DNA of 20,411 nucleotides from Euryarchaeota archaeon UBA259 (GTDB lineage: Archaea; Thermoplasmatota; Poseidoniia; Poseidoniales; Poseidoniaceae): positions 592-21,002 of the forward strand of contig DAXG01000026.1 in NCBI GenBank assembly GCA_002506275.1. The letters run 5' to 3'. A program made the translations under genes and the position numbers. Below the pieces are notes generated by a model. It saw nothing but the letters and a program-made list of their open reading frames with translations, was not told the origin of the DNA and made no database searches. Below, piece after piece: positions 1-8,100 of this stretch (position 1 is its first letter; each line of letters begins with the position of its first letter).

Positions 1-443
1 CTGTCCATGTCTTTGAACAATCGAATTGTGGCATTAACAACCGTTCCATCAGACCGAAGGTCTTGATACGCGTAATCACCTTCAGTCCAGTTGATATTGA
101 ATTCAACGACGTAACTGGTGTTGCATGAAGCATCGATTTTGGTGTTGTTCTCGTCTCTTTCACAATAGGCGTGAAGTTCCCCCGAATCCCAATCCAGGCT
201 ACCGTTGTACAGCCCGTCTCCATCGTGGTCGTGGACTAAACGGTGGGTGAGGTTCGATGCGTTATCGGTGTTGTACCAAATAATTGAATCGTTGTGGAAT
301 ATTTCTGGTGCAGTTTGTGAGAAACCGTCTTCTTTGACAAGTACGGTAAACGCGCTTGCAGTATGCGCATTTGCTTGCAATGGGGTGTATACGACAACCG
401 TCAGAAGCAAAAACACGACCAGAGGGGCAAAGACTCGTCGCAT
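1..443 (-). CDS. Secreted cupredoxin-like protein (3' end beyond left edge)
   Basis: The reading frame opens at the ATG at 443 and stays open to base 1, so about 147 residues are visible and the C-terminus is missing. The N-terminus MRRVFAPLVVFLLLTVVVY is a clear signal peptide, with a likely cleavage site after ANA near residue 26. The mature part has a beta-rich pattern with W-Y-N-T-D then T-H-R-L-V-H and a later G-D-Y-A-Y strand, reminiscent of plastocyanin/cupredoxin domains. The usual C-x-x-H-x-x-x-M copper loop after the G-x-Y strand is not seen. A D-H-D-G-D-G stretch near residue 72 resembles a calcium-binding DxDxDG loop. The protein probably acts outside the membrane, perhaps surface-anchored by its missing end. 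The gene diverges from the LVIVD gene, and a TATA-like site lies 28 nt before the ATG. That this is a gene is well supported; the fold call is tentative. Confidence 0.7.
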   Translation of the reverse strand, partial: MRRVFAPLVVFLLLTVVVYTPLQANAHTASAFTVLVKEDGFSQTAPEIFHNDSIIWYNTDNASNLTHRLVHDHDGDGLYNGSLDWDSGELHAYCERDENNTKIDASCNTSYVVEFNINWTEGDYAYQDLRSDGTVVNATIRLFKDMD

Positions 444-464
444 GATTGAATGCCTCGGCCTCAG

Positions 465-474
465 ATAGATAAAT
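465..474 (-). promoter_or_regulatory. TATA-like box for the cupredoxin-like gene
   Basis: On the minus strand ATTTATC (474 to 468) is centred about 28 nt before the ATG at 443. This fits a transcript starting at or very near the start codon. No Shine-Dalgarno site precedes that ATG. Confidence 0.45.
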
Positions 475-494
475 CATTCACACGACGGAGGGCT

Positions 495-502
495 TCAAAT
501 AT
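495..502 (+). promoter_or_regulatory. TATA-like box for the LVIVD-repeat gene
   Basis: CAAATATG is centred about 25-26 nt before the ATG at 524, the spacing expected for a leaderless archaeal transcript. This spacing is one reason for choosing 524 over the in-frame GTG at 512. Confidence 0.4.
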
Positions 503-523
503 GACCCCTAAGTGGTCGATGCA

Positions 524-2530
524 ATGAAATTTAGTCATCTGTTCCGAAACAGCGATGCTGCTGACAGAATCATCACCTTTGCTTTTGTTGCTTTGGTCGT
601 TATTAGTTTGCTTTCCGCAACGGCATACCTTGCTCTTGGAGGCGATGAAAATAATAAAACCGAATCCAATGAAACAGCGTGGGTTGACCCTGTGGTTGAA
701 ATTGAGGATGAACAACACAGCCACACCGATTTGCTGGCACACCGTCTGCAGACCGACAACATGGTTTTGATTGACTATCACAACCTCAACTGTGATGGAA
801 ACGTCGCACCACCACCAGAACTCGACAACGTTGCGGGACGGCCATGTTCTCCCGAGTTCAAGAACGTTGGACCGACTCCAGGAGACTCTTCTGAAATTTC
901 CATTGAAGGTAATTTCATGGAAGACTGCGTGAAGAACCCAGACGGGACTGGCGGATGTTATGCATACGTCTCCTCGTACAATCAATTCGAAATCTTGGAC
1001 ATCTCGGAACCAAACAACATTGTCCTCCTCTCGACCTACTACGCTGAAATTGGCCGAATGATTGACATCAAGGTGACGCCAGACAACAACTGGGTATTGG
1101 TTAATCACGAATTGACCAACAGTGACCTTGACCCGATTCCGACCGATGACGATGCCAACAGCGGTGCAAACCGACTCGATGTCATCTCTGTGGTCAACAA
1201 GAACGAACCAATCAAGGTCGCTGAGTGGAACAATCCTCCGGCAGGCTTCCACAATCAAGACATGCATGTCGATTGCGATTGGGAACCAGCAAACCCTCTG
1301 TGGTCCATTGAAGAGTGCCACCTGTTCCTCTACGGTGCAGACCCTTACCCGGAAATGGTCGAAGGGGATTCAGGAACATTCTACAAAGGAACTCAGATTT
1401 TCTATGTCCCTCTTGGCTTTGAATCTTGGAATCCAACTGCCACTGATGAACAACAAAACGACAGCCGACAAATTATCCGATGGGGCGGATATTCTCCAGA
1501 ACCAGAAACAACCTGCGGTGGATCAATTTTCAACCACGACAATGTGTTTCACATTCATCCAATCACAGGTCAAAAACTTCTTTACATTTCGTACTGGGAT
1601 GCTGGACTAAGAATCGTTGATGTTACCAACCCTCCAGAAGTCCCAGACCCAGAAGGCATCACATGGCCACAAGACAATGAAGTCGGCCGATGGCTTGGTT
1701 GCCCGAGCGCTGACGATGGATGGTACGGCCCTGATGGCGGCGGACACGCGAACATGTCTTCCGAAGAATGGGGTGGCAGCAGCGGCGCGCTCAACGGCAA
1801 CGGTTGGATACACTATGCAGTTCCTTACGACCATCTGCTTTGCAACGGAGCCAAAGACACCGACCCAATGGAAACATGGGATGCTGAATGCGGCACTGGA
1901 CCAAATGATGCCGAATTTGGCATCAACTGGCGCCACTTGACCATGATTGCTCCAGAGTACGGGACCAACACAAACCACACAGGTTACATTTGGACCATTG
2001 ACACTACAGACCCTGCTAAACCGTTCTTGGTGAGTAAGTGGAAGCTCCCTGGTTCAAGCATCCTGCCCGACGGCACTGAACATCCTCACCATTACATCCC
2101 AGGCGGTTACATCTACAGCCCTCACAACGGTGACACCGGAACCAACGGTAACGTCTACTGGACGCATTACCATGCTGGCAACTGGGTGACAGACCACAGT
2201 GATATTTGGCAAGACCTCGAGTGGGTTGACGGAACACCGGCTCCAGAAATTGGCTTCCCTGCTATCGCAAAGATGTCGGAAACCAAAACAATGGGCTACT
2301 TCCTACCCTCGGGTCCAACTTGGATGGATGACCCCAAGGAAACCCTTGGCTACGACATGGCTGATTGTTGGGCTTCCTGTATGATACCGTTTGATTGGGG
2401 ATTACAATATGACCCACGTGGGTATTTGTTTATCTCTGAAATGGTCTCAGGCGTCTACGTGGTTCAAATGGATGAAGACAAGAATCCAAACTTTGTCTAT
2501 CCTCCGTTGTATCCATCGACCGAAGATTGA
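524..2530 (+). CDS. Membrane-anchored LVIVD-repeat (beta-propeller) protein
   Basis: 668 residues. Residues about 16-38 form one hydrophobic helix after a short polar head, so the protein is likely a signal-anchored extracellular protein. The rest is soluble, acidic, and rich in W, D, N and P. Repeated blocks of the form F-E-I-L-D-I-S-x-P, L-R-I-V-D-V-T-N-P and I-D-T-T-D-P-A-K-P match the LVIVD repeat (PF08309), which builds surface beta-propellers. A His-rich stretch (HPHHYIPGG, then HNGD and WTHYHAGNW) and ten or more cysteines suggest bound metal or disulfides. The last strand, ending G-V-Y-V-V-Q-M, closes the repeat set. The start at 524 is preferred because a TATA-like site lies 25 nt upstream; an in-frame GTG at 512 would add four residues. 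The substrate is unknown; related proteins are thought to act in adhesion or surface binding. Confidence 0.85.
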   Translation: MKFSHLFRNSDAADRIITFAFVALVVISLLSATAYLALGGDENNKTESNETAWVDPVVEIEDEQHSHTDLLAHRLQTDNMVLIDYHNLNCDGNVAPPPELDNVAGRPCSPEFKNVGPTPGDSSEISIEGNFMEDCVKNPDGTGGCYAYVSSYNQFEILDISEPNNIVLLSTYYAEIGRMIDIKVTPDNNWVLVNHELTNSDLDPIPTDDDANSGANRLDVISVVNKNEPIKVAEWNNPPAGFHNQDMHVDCDWEPANPLWSIEECHLFLYGADPYPEMVEGDSGTFYKGTQIFYVPLGFESWNPTATDEQQNDSRQIIRWGGYSPEPETTCGGSIFNHDNVFHIHPITGQKLLYISYWDAGLRIVDVTNPPEVPDPEGITWPQDNEVGRWLGCPSADDGWYGPDGGGHANMSSEEWGGSSGALNGNGWIHYAVPYDHLLCNGAKDTDPMETWDAECGTGPNDAEFGINWRHLTMIAPEYGTNTNHTGYIWTIDTTDPAKPFLVSKWKLPGSSILPDGTEHPHHYIPGGYIYSPHNGDTGTNGNVYWTHYHAGNWVTDHSDIWQDLEWVDGTPAPEIGFPAIAKMSETKTMGYFLPSGPTWMDDPKETLGYDMADCWASCMIPFDWGLQYDPRGYLFISEMVSGVYVVQMDEDKNPNFVYPPLYPSTED

Positions 2531-2539
2531 GTCATAATT

Positions 2540-2959
2540 TCACTCGGCATTTGCCGGATTTGAAAAGTATGGAATGAACATACTCCCTAAGATGGCTGTA
2601 GTGTAATGCAACACCGTAGTCAAGACGTATGCATCACCGGTTGGAAGGTCTCGGTTGGCAATTGGAAGCGTCATAAGCGTCGCCATCGAGAGAGCAAGAA
2701 GTGTGAACATAATGCGGGATTTATCGCTCCATCGTTCCTCAATTTTGGTCCAAACCAATGTACCTATCCACCCCGGAACAATTCCTCCGCCGATGACGGT
2801 GCCCATTGCAAATATGGGAAGCGGAATCTCACCACCAATCCGACTAACGGGGGTGGTGTCGTATCCAATAACCACCATGGCTCCCAAAATAAAGAGGTTG
2901 AGACCGCCCATGACACATGATGCTTTCAACCCAGCACGAGCGTGTTTCTTCCAGTTCAT
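2540..2959 (-). CDS. Small four-helix membrane protein, unknown function
   Basis: 139 residues. Four hydrophobic segments are visible: about residues 13-32, 48-70, 83-100 and 111-130. The N-terminus is basic (MNWKKHARAG), which suggests a cytoplasmic start. The layout resembles small DUF6069-type membrane proteins, but no diagnostic motif was recognised, so no function is given. A strong TATA box (TTTTTTATC, 2992 to 2984) lies 28 nt before the ATG and no Shine-Dalgarno site is present, so the message is probably leaderless. The gene converges on the LVIVD gene with only 9 nt between the stop codons. Confidence 0.75.
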   Translation of the reverse strand: MNWKKHARAGLKASCVMGGLNLFILGAMVVIGYDTTPVSRIGGEIPLPIFAMGTVIGGGIVPGWIGTLVWTKIEERWSDKSRIMFTLLALSMATLMTLPIANRDLPTGDAYVLTTVLHYTTAILGSMFIPYFSNPANAE

Positions 2960-2983
2960 GCACGATGCAAAACAGTACCGATG

Positions 2984-2992
2984 ATAAAAAAG
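2984..2992 (-). promoter_or_regulatory. TATA box (also a T-run downstream of the 88-residue gene)
   Basis: TTTTTTATC on the minus strand is centred 28 nt before the ATG at 2959. The same T-run begins about 22 nt after the stop of the preceding minus-strand gene (3015), so it could also act as a T-rich archaeal termination signal for that gene. Confidence 0.5.
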
Positions 2993-3014
2993 GTAGTTAC
3001 AGTCAAAGCATCAA

Positions 3015-3281
3015 TCAAAGTTTACCGCTGTACACGAGAAACCCAATTCCCAAAGCGATGACGGTTGTAAACAGCAGCGATGCCCCAATGATTCCACCTA
3101 CAAAACCAAACACGGTCTTGAGAATGGTGATAACTTTTTCACCCAATGCCACGTCAAGATTTGGCAGATGAATATTTGTCGATTGATCGACATGTGTATT
3201 TTGGGTTGTATTGTGTACATCTCCAACATGCACATCGCCAGCAACTGCAGAATCTTGGATCACTGGTGTTGATTCAGACAT
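3015..3281 (-). CDS. Small tail-anchored membrane protein with polar histidine-rich head
   Basis: 88 residues. Residues 1 to about 45 are polar and carry a D-S-A-V-A-G-D-V-H-V-G-D-V-H motif followed by an N/T/H/Q-rich run. Residues about 55-84 are hydrophobic and glycine-rich, enough for one long or two short membrane helices (G-F-V-G-G-I-I-G-A, then a second run). Similar 'DS-V-x-GD-V' heads occur, as I recall, on small membrane proteins of marine archaea, often with TM2 or zinc-ribbon domains; no such domain is present here. A TATA box (CTATAAC, 3309 to 3303) is centred 25 nt before the ATG. The gene follows pckA on the same strand, with a 74-base gap. The function is unknown. Confidence 0.75.
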   Translation of the reverse strand: MSESTPVIQDSAVAGDVHVGDVHNTTQNTHVDQSTNIHLPNLDVALGEKVITILKTVFGFVGGIIGASLLFTTVIALGIGFLVYSGKL

Positions 3282-3302
3282 AGTTCGGCCTTGCGTTCAA
3301 CA

Positions 3303-3309
3303 GTTATAG
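3303..3309 (-). promoter_or_regulatory. TATA box for the 88-residue membrane protein
   Basis: CTATAAC on the minus strand is centred 25 nt before the ATG at 3281. No Shine-Dalgarno site lies near the ATG, which fits a leaderless transcript. Confidence 0.5.
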
Positions 3310-3355
3310 ATTCGAGTTTGTTTGAAACGGGGATTTCAATGGGATGCCGAGAGTT

Positions 3356-4957
3356 TCATGCCATTGAACGAGGGGCTGCACCGTTCACTTCTGGCGAAAC
3401 GCCAGCTTCGTATCGAGCGAAATTTTTGTTAAACATTGCAGCGAGTTTGTCCGCAGTAGCATCGTATTGAGCAGCATCGGTCCAAGTGTTACGAGGTTGT
3501 AGAACGTCCTCAGGAACATTCGGACACTCAACAGGAACTTCGAAACCAAACCGTGGGTCGACCACGAATTCCACATTGTCTAAATCTCCGTCCATTGCTG
3601 CATTCAGCATTGCACGTGTGTATCGAATCTTCATTCGGTTTCCAACACCGTACGCTCCACCGGACCAGCCGGTGTTGATGAGCCATGCCTTTGCGCCGTG
3701 TTCAGCCATCTTGCCGGAAAGCAGATCTGCATACACACCTGGGTGCATAGGCATGAACGGTTCGCCAAAGCAAGCCGAGAACGTGGCTTGAGGTTCTTTG
3801 ACACCGATTTCAGTTCCTGCGACTTTAGCAGTGTATCCGGATATGAAGTGGTAGGCTGCTTGAGCAGGCGTAAGTCGAGAGATTGGCGGGAGGACGCCGA
3901 AAGCGTCACAGGTCAAGAAAATGACATTTTGCGGGTGCCCACCTTTCGAATCAAGGGTTCTGTTTTCGATGAATTCAATTGGGTAAGAGCCGCGGGTGTT
4001 CTGCGTCTTACTGACATCAGCGAAGTCAGGCACTCCGCTTTCATCCATGACGATGTTTTCAAGGACGGTTCCGAATTTTCGAGTTGTTCCAAAAATCTCT
4101 GGTTCATCTTCTTCGGATAAGTCGATGAGTTTAGCGTAGCATCCGCCTTCGAAGTTGAAGACGCCGTTTGCGCCCCAGCCGTGCTCATCATCACCGATGA
4201 GGGCTCGATTTGGATCGGCTGAAAGCGTGGTCTTTCCGGTTCCAGAAAGCCCGAAAAAGATAGCCGTATTCTCGCCGGTGGTGTTTGCTGAGCAATGCAT
4301 TGGAAGAATGCCTTTCTTCGGAAGGATGAGGTTCATGACGGAGAAAATCGATTTTTTGATTTCTCCAGCATAGCGAGTTCCGCCAATGATGACTTCTTTC
4401 GCTTGATAGTTGACAATCACAAAGCAATGGGAGTTGAGCCCATCTCGTTCAGCATCTGCTTCGAAGTGTGGTGCGTGCATTACGGTGAATTCCGGAGAAT
4501 GGGATGCAAGGCGTTCTGCGTCTGGACGAATGAACATGTTTCGCGCAAATGCATTGTGCCAAGCGTTTTGGTTGATGACACGGATGGGTAGGGCTTCACT
4601 GAAGTCAGCGCCGCAATACAAGTCTTGGACAAACAGTGTGTCTTGTGCAGAAAGGTATTCGACAACTTTTGCACGCATTTTTGTAAAGGTTTCGAGGTCC
4701 GTCGAAACATTGACGTCACCCCAATTGATGTCCTCTGATGTCGTTTCCTCGTCAACGATGTACTTGTCGTTTGGTGAACGCCCAGTTCGCTCTCCAGTCT
4801 CGGTGACAAGAGCTTTATGGGCACTGAACATCCCTTCTTTTCGAGCCACGGCTAACTCGATGAGTGTTGCAGCATCTTGATTCCAGTAGACCTCTCCAGA
4901 GGGGGAAATTCCGTGCGCGTTTAGGTCTCCGGTCGGAGTCCCATGGGTGGCCGCCAT
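3356..4957 (-). CDS. pckA: Phosphoenolpyruvate carboxykinase (ATP-dependent)
   Basis: 533 residues, close to the usual 530-540 for this family. It catalyses oxaloacetate + ATP to PEP + CO2 + ADP, the entry step of gluconeogenesis, in the cytoplasm. Seen in the sequence: R-T-G-R-S-P-N-D-K (about 57-65), the R-Y-A-G-E-I-K-K-S block (about 195-203), the P-loop GLSGTGKT (about 236-243), the IGDDEHGW kinase-2 motif (about 254-261), N-F-E-G-G-C-Y-A-K, and E-N-R-T-L-D-S-K-G-G-H-P with the following T-C-D-A-F-G-V-L-P-P. These are the hallmarks of the ATP enzyme, not the GTP enzyme. The start at 4957 is chosen because GGAGGT lies just upstream and the known N-terminus begins there. The open frame continues 134 codons further, but that stretch is low-quality coding and overlaps the divergent gene. 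Confidence 0.97.
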   Translation of the reverse strand: MAATHGTPTGDLNAHGISPSGEVYWNQDAATLIELAVARKEGMFSAHKALVTETGERTGRSPNDKYIVDEETTSEDINWGDVNVSTDLETFTKMRAKVVEYLSAQDTLFVQDLYCGADFSEALPIRVINQNAWHNAFARNMFIRPDAERLASHSPEFTVMHAPHFEADAERDGLNSHCFVIVNYQAKEVIIGGTRYAGEIKKSIFSVMNLILPKKGILPMHCSANTTGENTAIFFGLSGTGKTTLSADPNRALIGDDEHGWGANGVFNFEGGCYAKLIDLSEEDEPEIFGTTRKFGTVLENIVMDESGVPDFADVSKTQNTRGSYPIEFIENRTLDSKGGHPQNVIFLTCDAFGVLPPISRLTPAQAAYHFISGYTAKVAGTEIGVKEPQATFSACFGEPFMPMHPGVYADLLSGKMAEHGAKAWLINTGWSGGAYGVGNRMKIRYTRAMLNAAMDGDLDNVEFVVDPRFGFEVPVECPNVPEDVLQPRNTWTDAAQYDATADKLAAMFNKNFARYEAGVSPEVNGAAPRSMA

Positions 4958-5150
4958 GCCACCTCCTTCCGCGGGACCTCTTTGTCCCTTTTGGCTGTCC
5001 AATTTCTCTTGAGGAGGGTTTGTGAAGTAAAAAACGAGGTATTGCGCCTCAACTCTGATTTCTACGGTGTTTTTACAACACCCCCACAAATCCTCGCCCG
5101 AAATTACAATCGGCGAAAGCATTGAAGAGGACTTCTTAGAAGAGCCAATC
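4958..5150. other. Divergent intergenic region between pckA and the large membrane protein gene
   Basis: 193 bases between two divergent starts. It holds the pckA Shine-Dalgarno site (GGAGGT, complement of 4961-4966, 3 nt from the ATG) and a T-rich minus-strand stretch at 5027-5035 that could be the pckA TATA box, giving a leader of roughly 45-50 nt. For the plus-strand gene only a weak AT-rich site (AAATTACAAT, 5101-5110) is visible. Long open frames cross it on both strands, but they are extensions of the flanking genes. Confidence 0.5.
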
Positions 5151-8100
5151 ATGACTGATGACACGAAGGGGCGCCGCTCAACGCCGGCTCCTTCGTCACC
5201 GCGCGACGAGGTGGCTCGAAAACGAGACTTCCGACGCGCCCAAGGCATTGACATCAAATCGTTCATGGTCGATGCGGAGCCGGACGAACCTCCGCAACCA
5301 GAAAAAGCGGAACCTGTCATCGAAGATATCGCCGTTGGCGAGATTTCACCGCTCTTCACCTCCGGTGACGAAGAGTCGACTGTGGCCGGAGCAGTTCAAC
5401 GGGATGGCACCGTAGAAAAAGCACCGGAAATGGACAGTGTATCGGACATAGCTGTGCACGGTGAGAAACGCTTGAGTCTCGGACTTTTGGTGGCGATGGT
5501 CTTCATTTGGTCCGCAATTGGGGCGATGGTTGGAACCGTCTTACCCGAACTTCTCAGCGGTGCTGGCCTACTTTTCATGGGCGTCTTAGGATTGTACCTT
5601 GGAGAACGATGGATTCCGAATCCAAACATGAGACTTCTGGGCGTAACTTGGGTTATTATATCGATGAAATTATTCTATGGACTCGCTCTTGATGCATGGC
5701 ACTGGGGCTGGTTTGACGCGTCTCCTCTAGGAGCAAGTGAAACGCTTGGCATCAGTCTTATCGGCGTCGTATCGATGAACGTGTATATCGCTCAGCGTCA
5801 CAACGAGGATGCTATTGCTGCACAAGCAACGCTCATACTTCTGCTGGTAGGTAGCGCTGCAGGCGCACTTTATGGCGAGATTGGAATCGCCAGCATGATT
5901 GCTTTGGGAACGCTTTTGATGCACGGTTTGGCCGTGTACCGGGAGTCTGGAAATCTTGCAAGCCTTGGAATTGCATCTTCGTATCTTTGGGTTGGTGTCC
6001 ATGCGCTTTCTAACAATTGGGAATTGTTCGGACTTGAATTGGTTTCTTTTGATGACGAATTATTGCTCTTTTTGCTCATGGCTTTTGTGACGGCCACAAA
6101 CGCAACGATAGCAGCGCGATTTGTTCGGGCTGAGAATTGGTTCTCAAAGGCGTTCGAAGGCATGGGTCTGGGCAACCCTTCACTGTGGGCAGTCTCTGTT
6201 GGCCTGGGCATGATTGGTGCGCTGTTAGCCATTGCCGCCTATCGCTTGGAGACCGGTTACGCGCTGGCACAACTGGCGTTGCTGATTGGGGCCTTTTCCG
6301 GTTCGTACCTTGTCGTTCGCGGCGTTCGATTCCAAGACATTGCGCCCTTTTTGGTCGTGCCTACGCCGTTTCTTTTGGTTGGGCTTGCCATTTACAGTTC
6401 TGGAATACTTCCAGCATCTCTTCCACTTGGGTTGGATGAATACAGCGTGTATGCTGCGCTCACTTCGTTGTTCACCGCACTGGCTTTACTTCGAAACCAA
6501 ACGGCTGTATCGGACCACGTTATTTGGTTGGGTGGCGTAGCCATCGTAGGATTACTTACACTTCTTATTCCCGCTGGCGAGTTGGACAACGGCGCCAGGA
6601 TTCTTTTGACAACCCAGGCTATTATTTGGCTTGGATTATCTGGCCTTGCCGTTCTCCGCTCTTCACCTTCTATTGCTGGAACTGCAGTCATCGGGCCATG
6701 GATATGGCTTCTGTTCTTTGCCACGGATGTTGATTCACGCCTCATTTCGGTCGACCTCCTACCAATTGTTATTGATGAGTATGATCTTTTCATCTGGATG
6801 GGCCTTCTTGTTGTTCAACAAATTTGGGTCAACATCCGCCACGGGGAAGTTGGATTGAACCTTGCATCGCGTCTTGTTGGCTTTTCAGAAATAGGAGCGC
6901 GACTGCGTGATTCGGGCTTCGCGAAGCTTTGGAATCTAAGTTTCCTCCTCACACTGATCGTTACTTGGGCAGTTACCCGCCCGGGTGCTTTGCCGATATA
7001 CGGGCTTCTTGGCGTACTGGGGGGCCTTCTCATTGGCCATTCACTGATGGTGTACCTCGATAGGCATAGGGGTAAACCTCAGTCGTTGATGGGAGTTTGG
7101 GGTGTTTTTGCAGTATTGTTTTCGTGGAATTTCGGGCAATCAGCGGTATGGGCTCTTTCCTTGGTAGCCTCGTGTGCCGTGATGCTCAAGGCATCCGAAC
7201 AAAGCCGTGAACGCGGAGCCTCTGAGTTTGAACTCGAAAAAATGGAAGCTTTGCCCGGAAAACTCCTCACCATGATGATGGGTTTCCTCACCGTGTTTTT
7301 CATCATGATTGCGTTGAATCCGTTGACCACAATACCGTTGACTGGTTCTGAGTACATGTTCGACCAGGAAACAAACCTGTTGGTCTTGATGATTGTTGGC
7401 TTGGTGTCTTTGGCGCTGTACTTGGTTCGAGCCGCTACTTTAGAGAAACTGTTGCCGCCGGCCGTAACGGCAGTTGGCCTCATCCTTTCGATGGCCCTTG
7501 CCGGCAGGTCAATTGCCGTTGAATCCGTTGTTTTGGTCGCACTTGTTGCCTTTGTAATGTCTGGAGCATATTTGGCAATTCAAGGCGAGTTCCGTTCAGG
7601 TATACGGGCGCTGACCAAGAAAGAAAACAGGGTCCAACGGCTAAAAGAGAAGCAAGACAGGATTCAAGCCTTCCTTGACTCCACTGGAATGGAGGGTACT
7701 GAAGTTGTTCAACTTGGCAACCAATTTGCAGACGGCGAAACGCCTGAAACGCCTCAAAGCAATTTACGCCTTATCGATTCTGAATTACTGAACTTGGCTG
7801 AAAAGCAAAGAAAACGCCAAAAACGGGCCGGCTCAACCGGGGAAATGGACCTCTATGTAGGCGACATACACCACCAGCCCACGATTGTTCTGCTCTTTTT
7901 GGGAACGACAATCCTCGCAACCACTTACCTTTCATTCACCACCGGTGCCACTCTTCTTGCCCTTATGTTCAGCGTCCTGATTTCTGTTCTCTTTGTCGGC
8001 CTTTCCCGCCTTCGTGCCAATCAAATTGGTTTACGTTTGCCCGATATACTCGGTATCGAGGCGCCAATAGCCCTTGCTATGCTGGGCTTGGTCATGGTTC

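Noticed and set aside
501..527. Eight-codon leader frame (ATG at 501) overlapping the ATG at 524, behind a GGAGG
   Set aside because: It looked like a coupled leader peptide, but a TATA-like site at 495-502 would put the transcription start near 524, after this mini-frame.
461..1321. 286-codon open frame on the minus strand inside the LVIVD gene
   Set aside because: It is antisense to a well-supported gene with clear repeats, and its own composition (V/W/C-rich) is not protein-like.
4958..5359. 134-codon N-terminal extension of pckA
   Set aside because: The known family N-terminus and a Shine-Dalgarno site mark the start at 4957, and the extension lies antisense to the next gene.
6392..7483. 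Several 70-134-codon minus-strand frames inside the giant membrane protein gene
   Set aside because: They are shadows of a long, convincing hydrophobic reading frame on the plus strand, and none has a promoter or recognisable motif.
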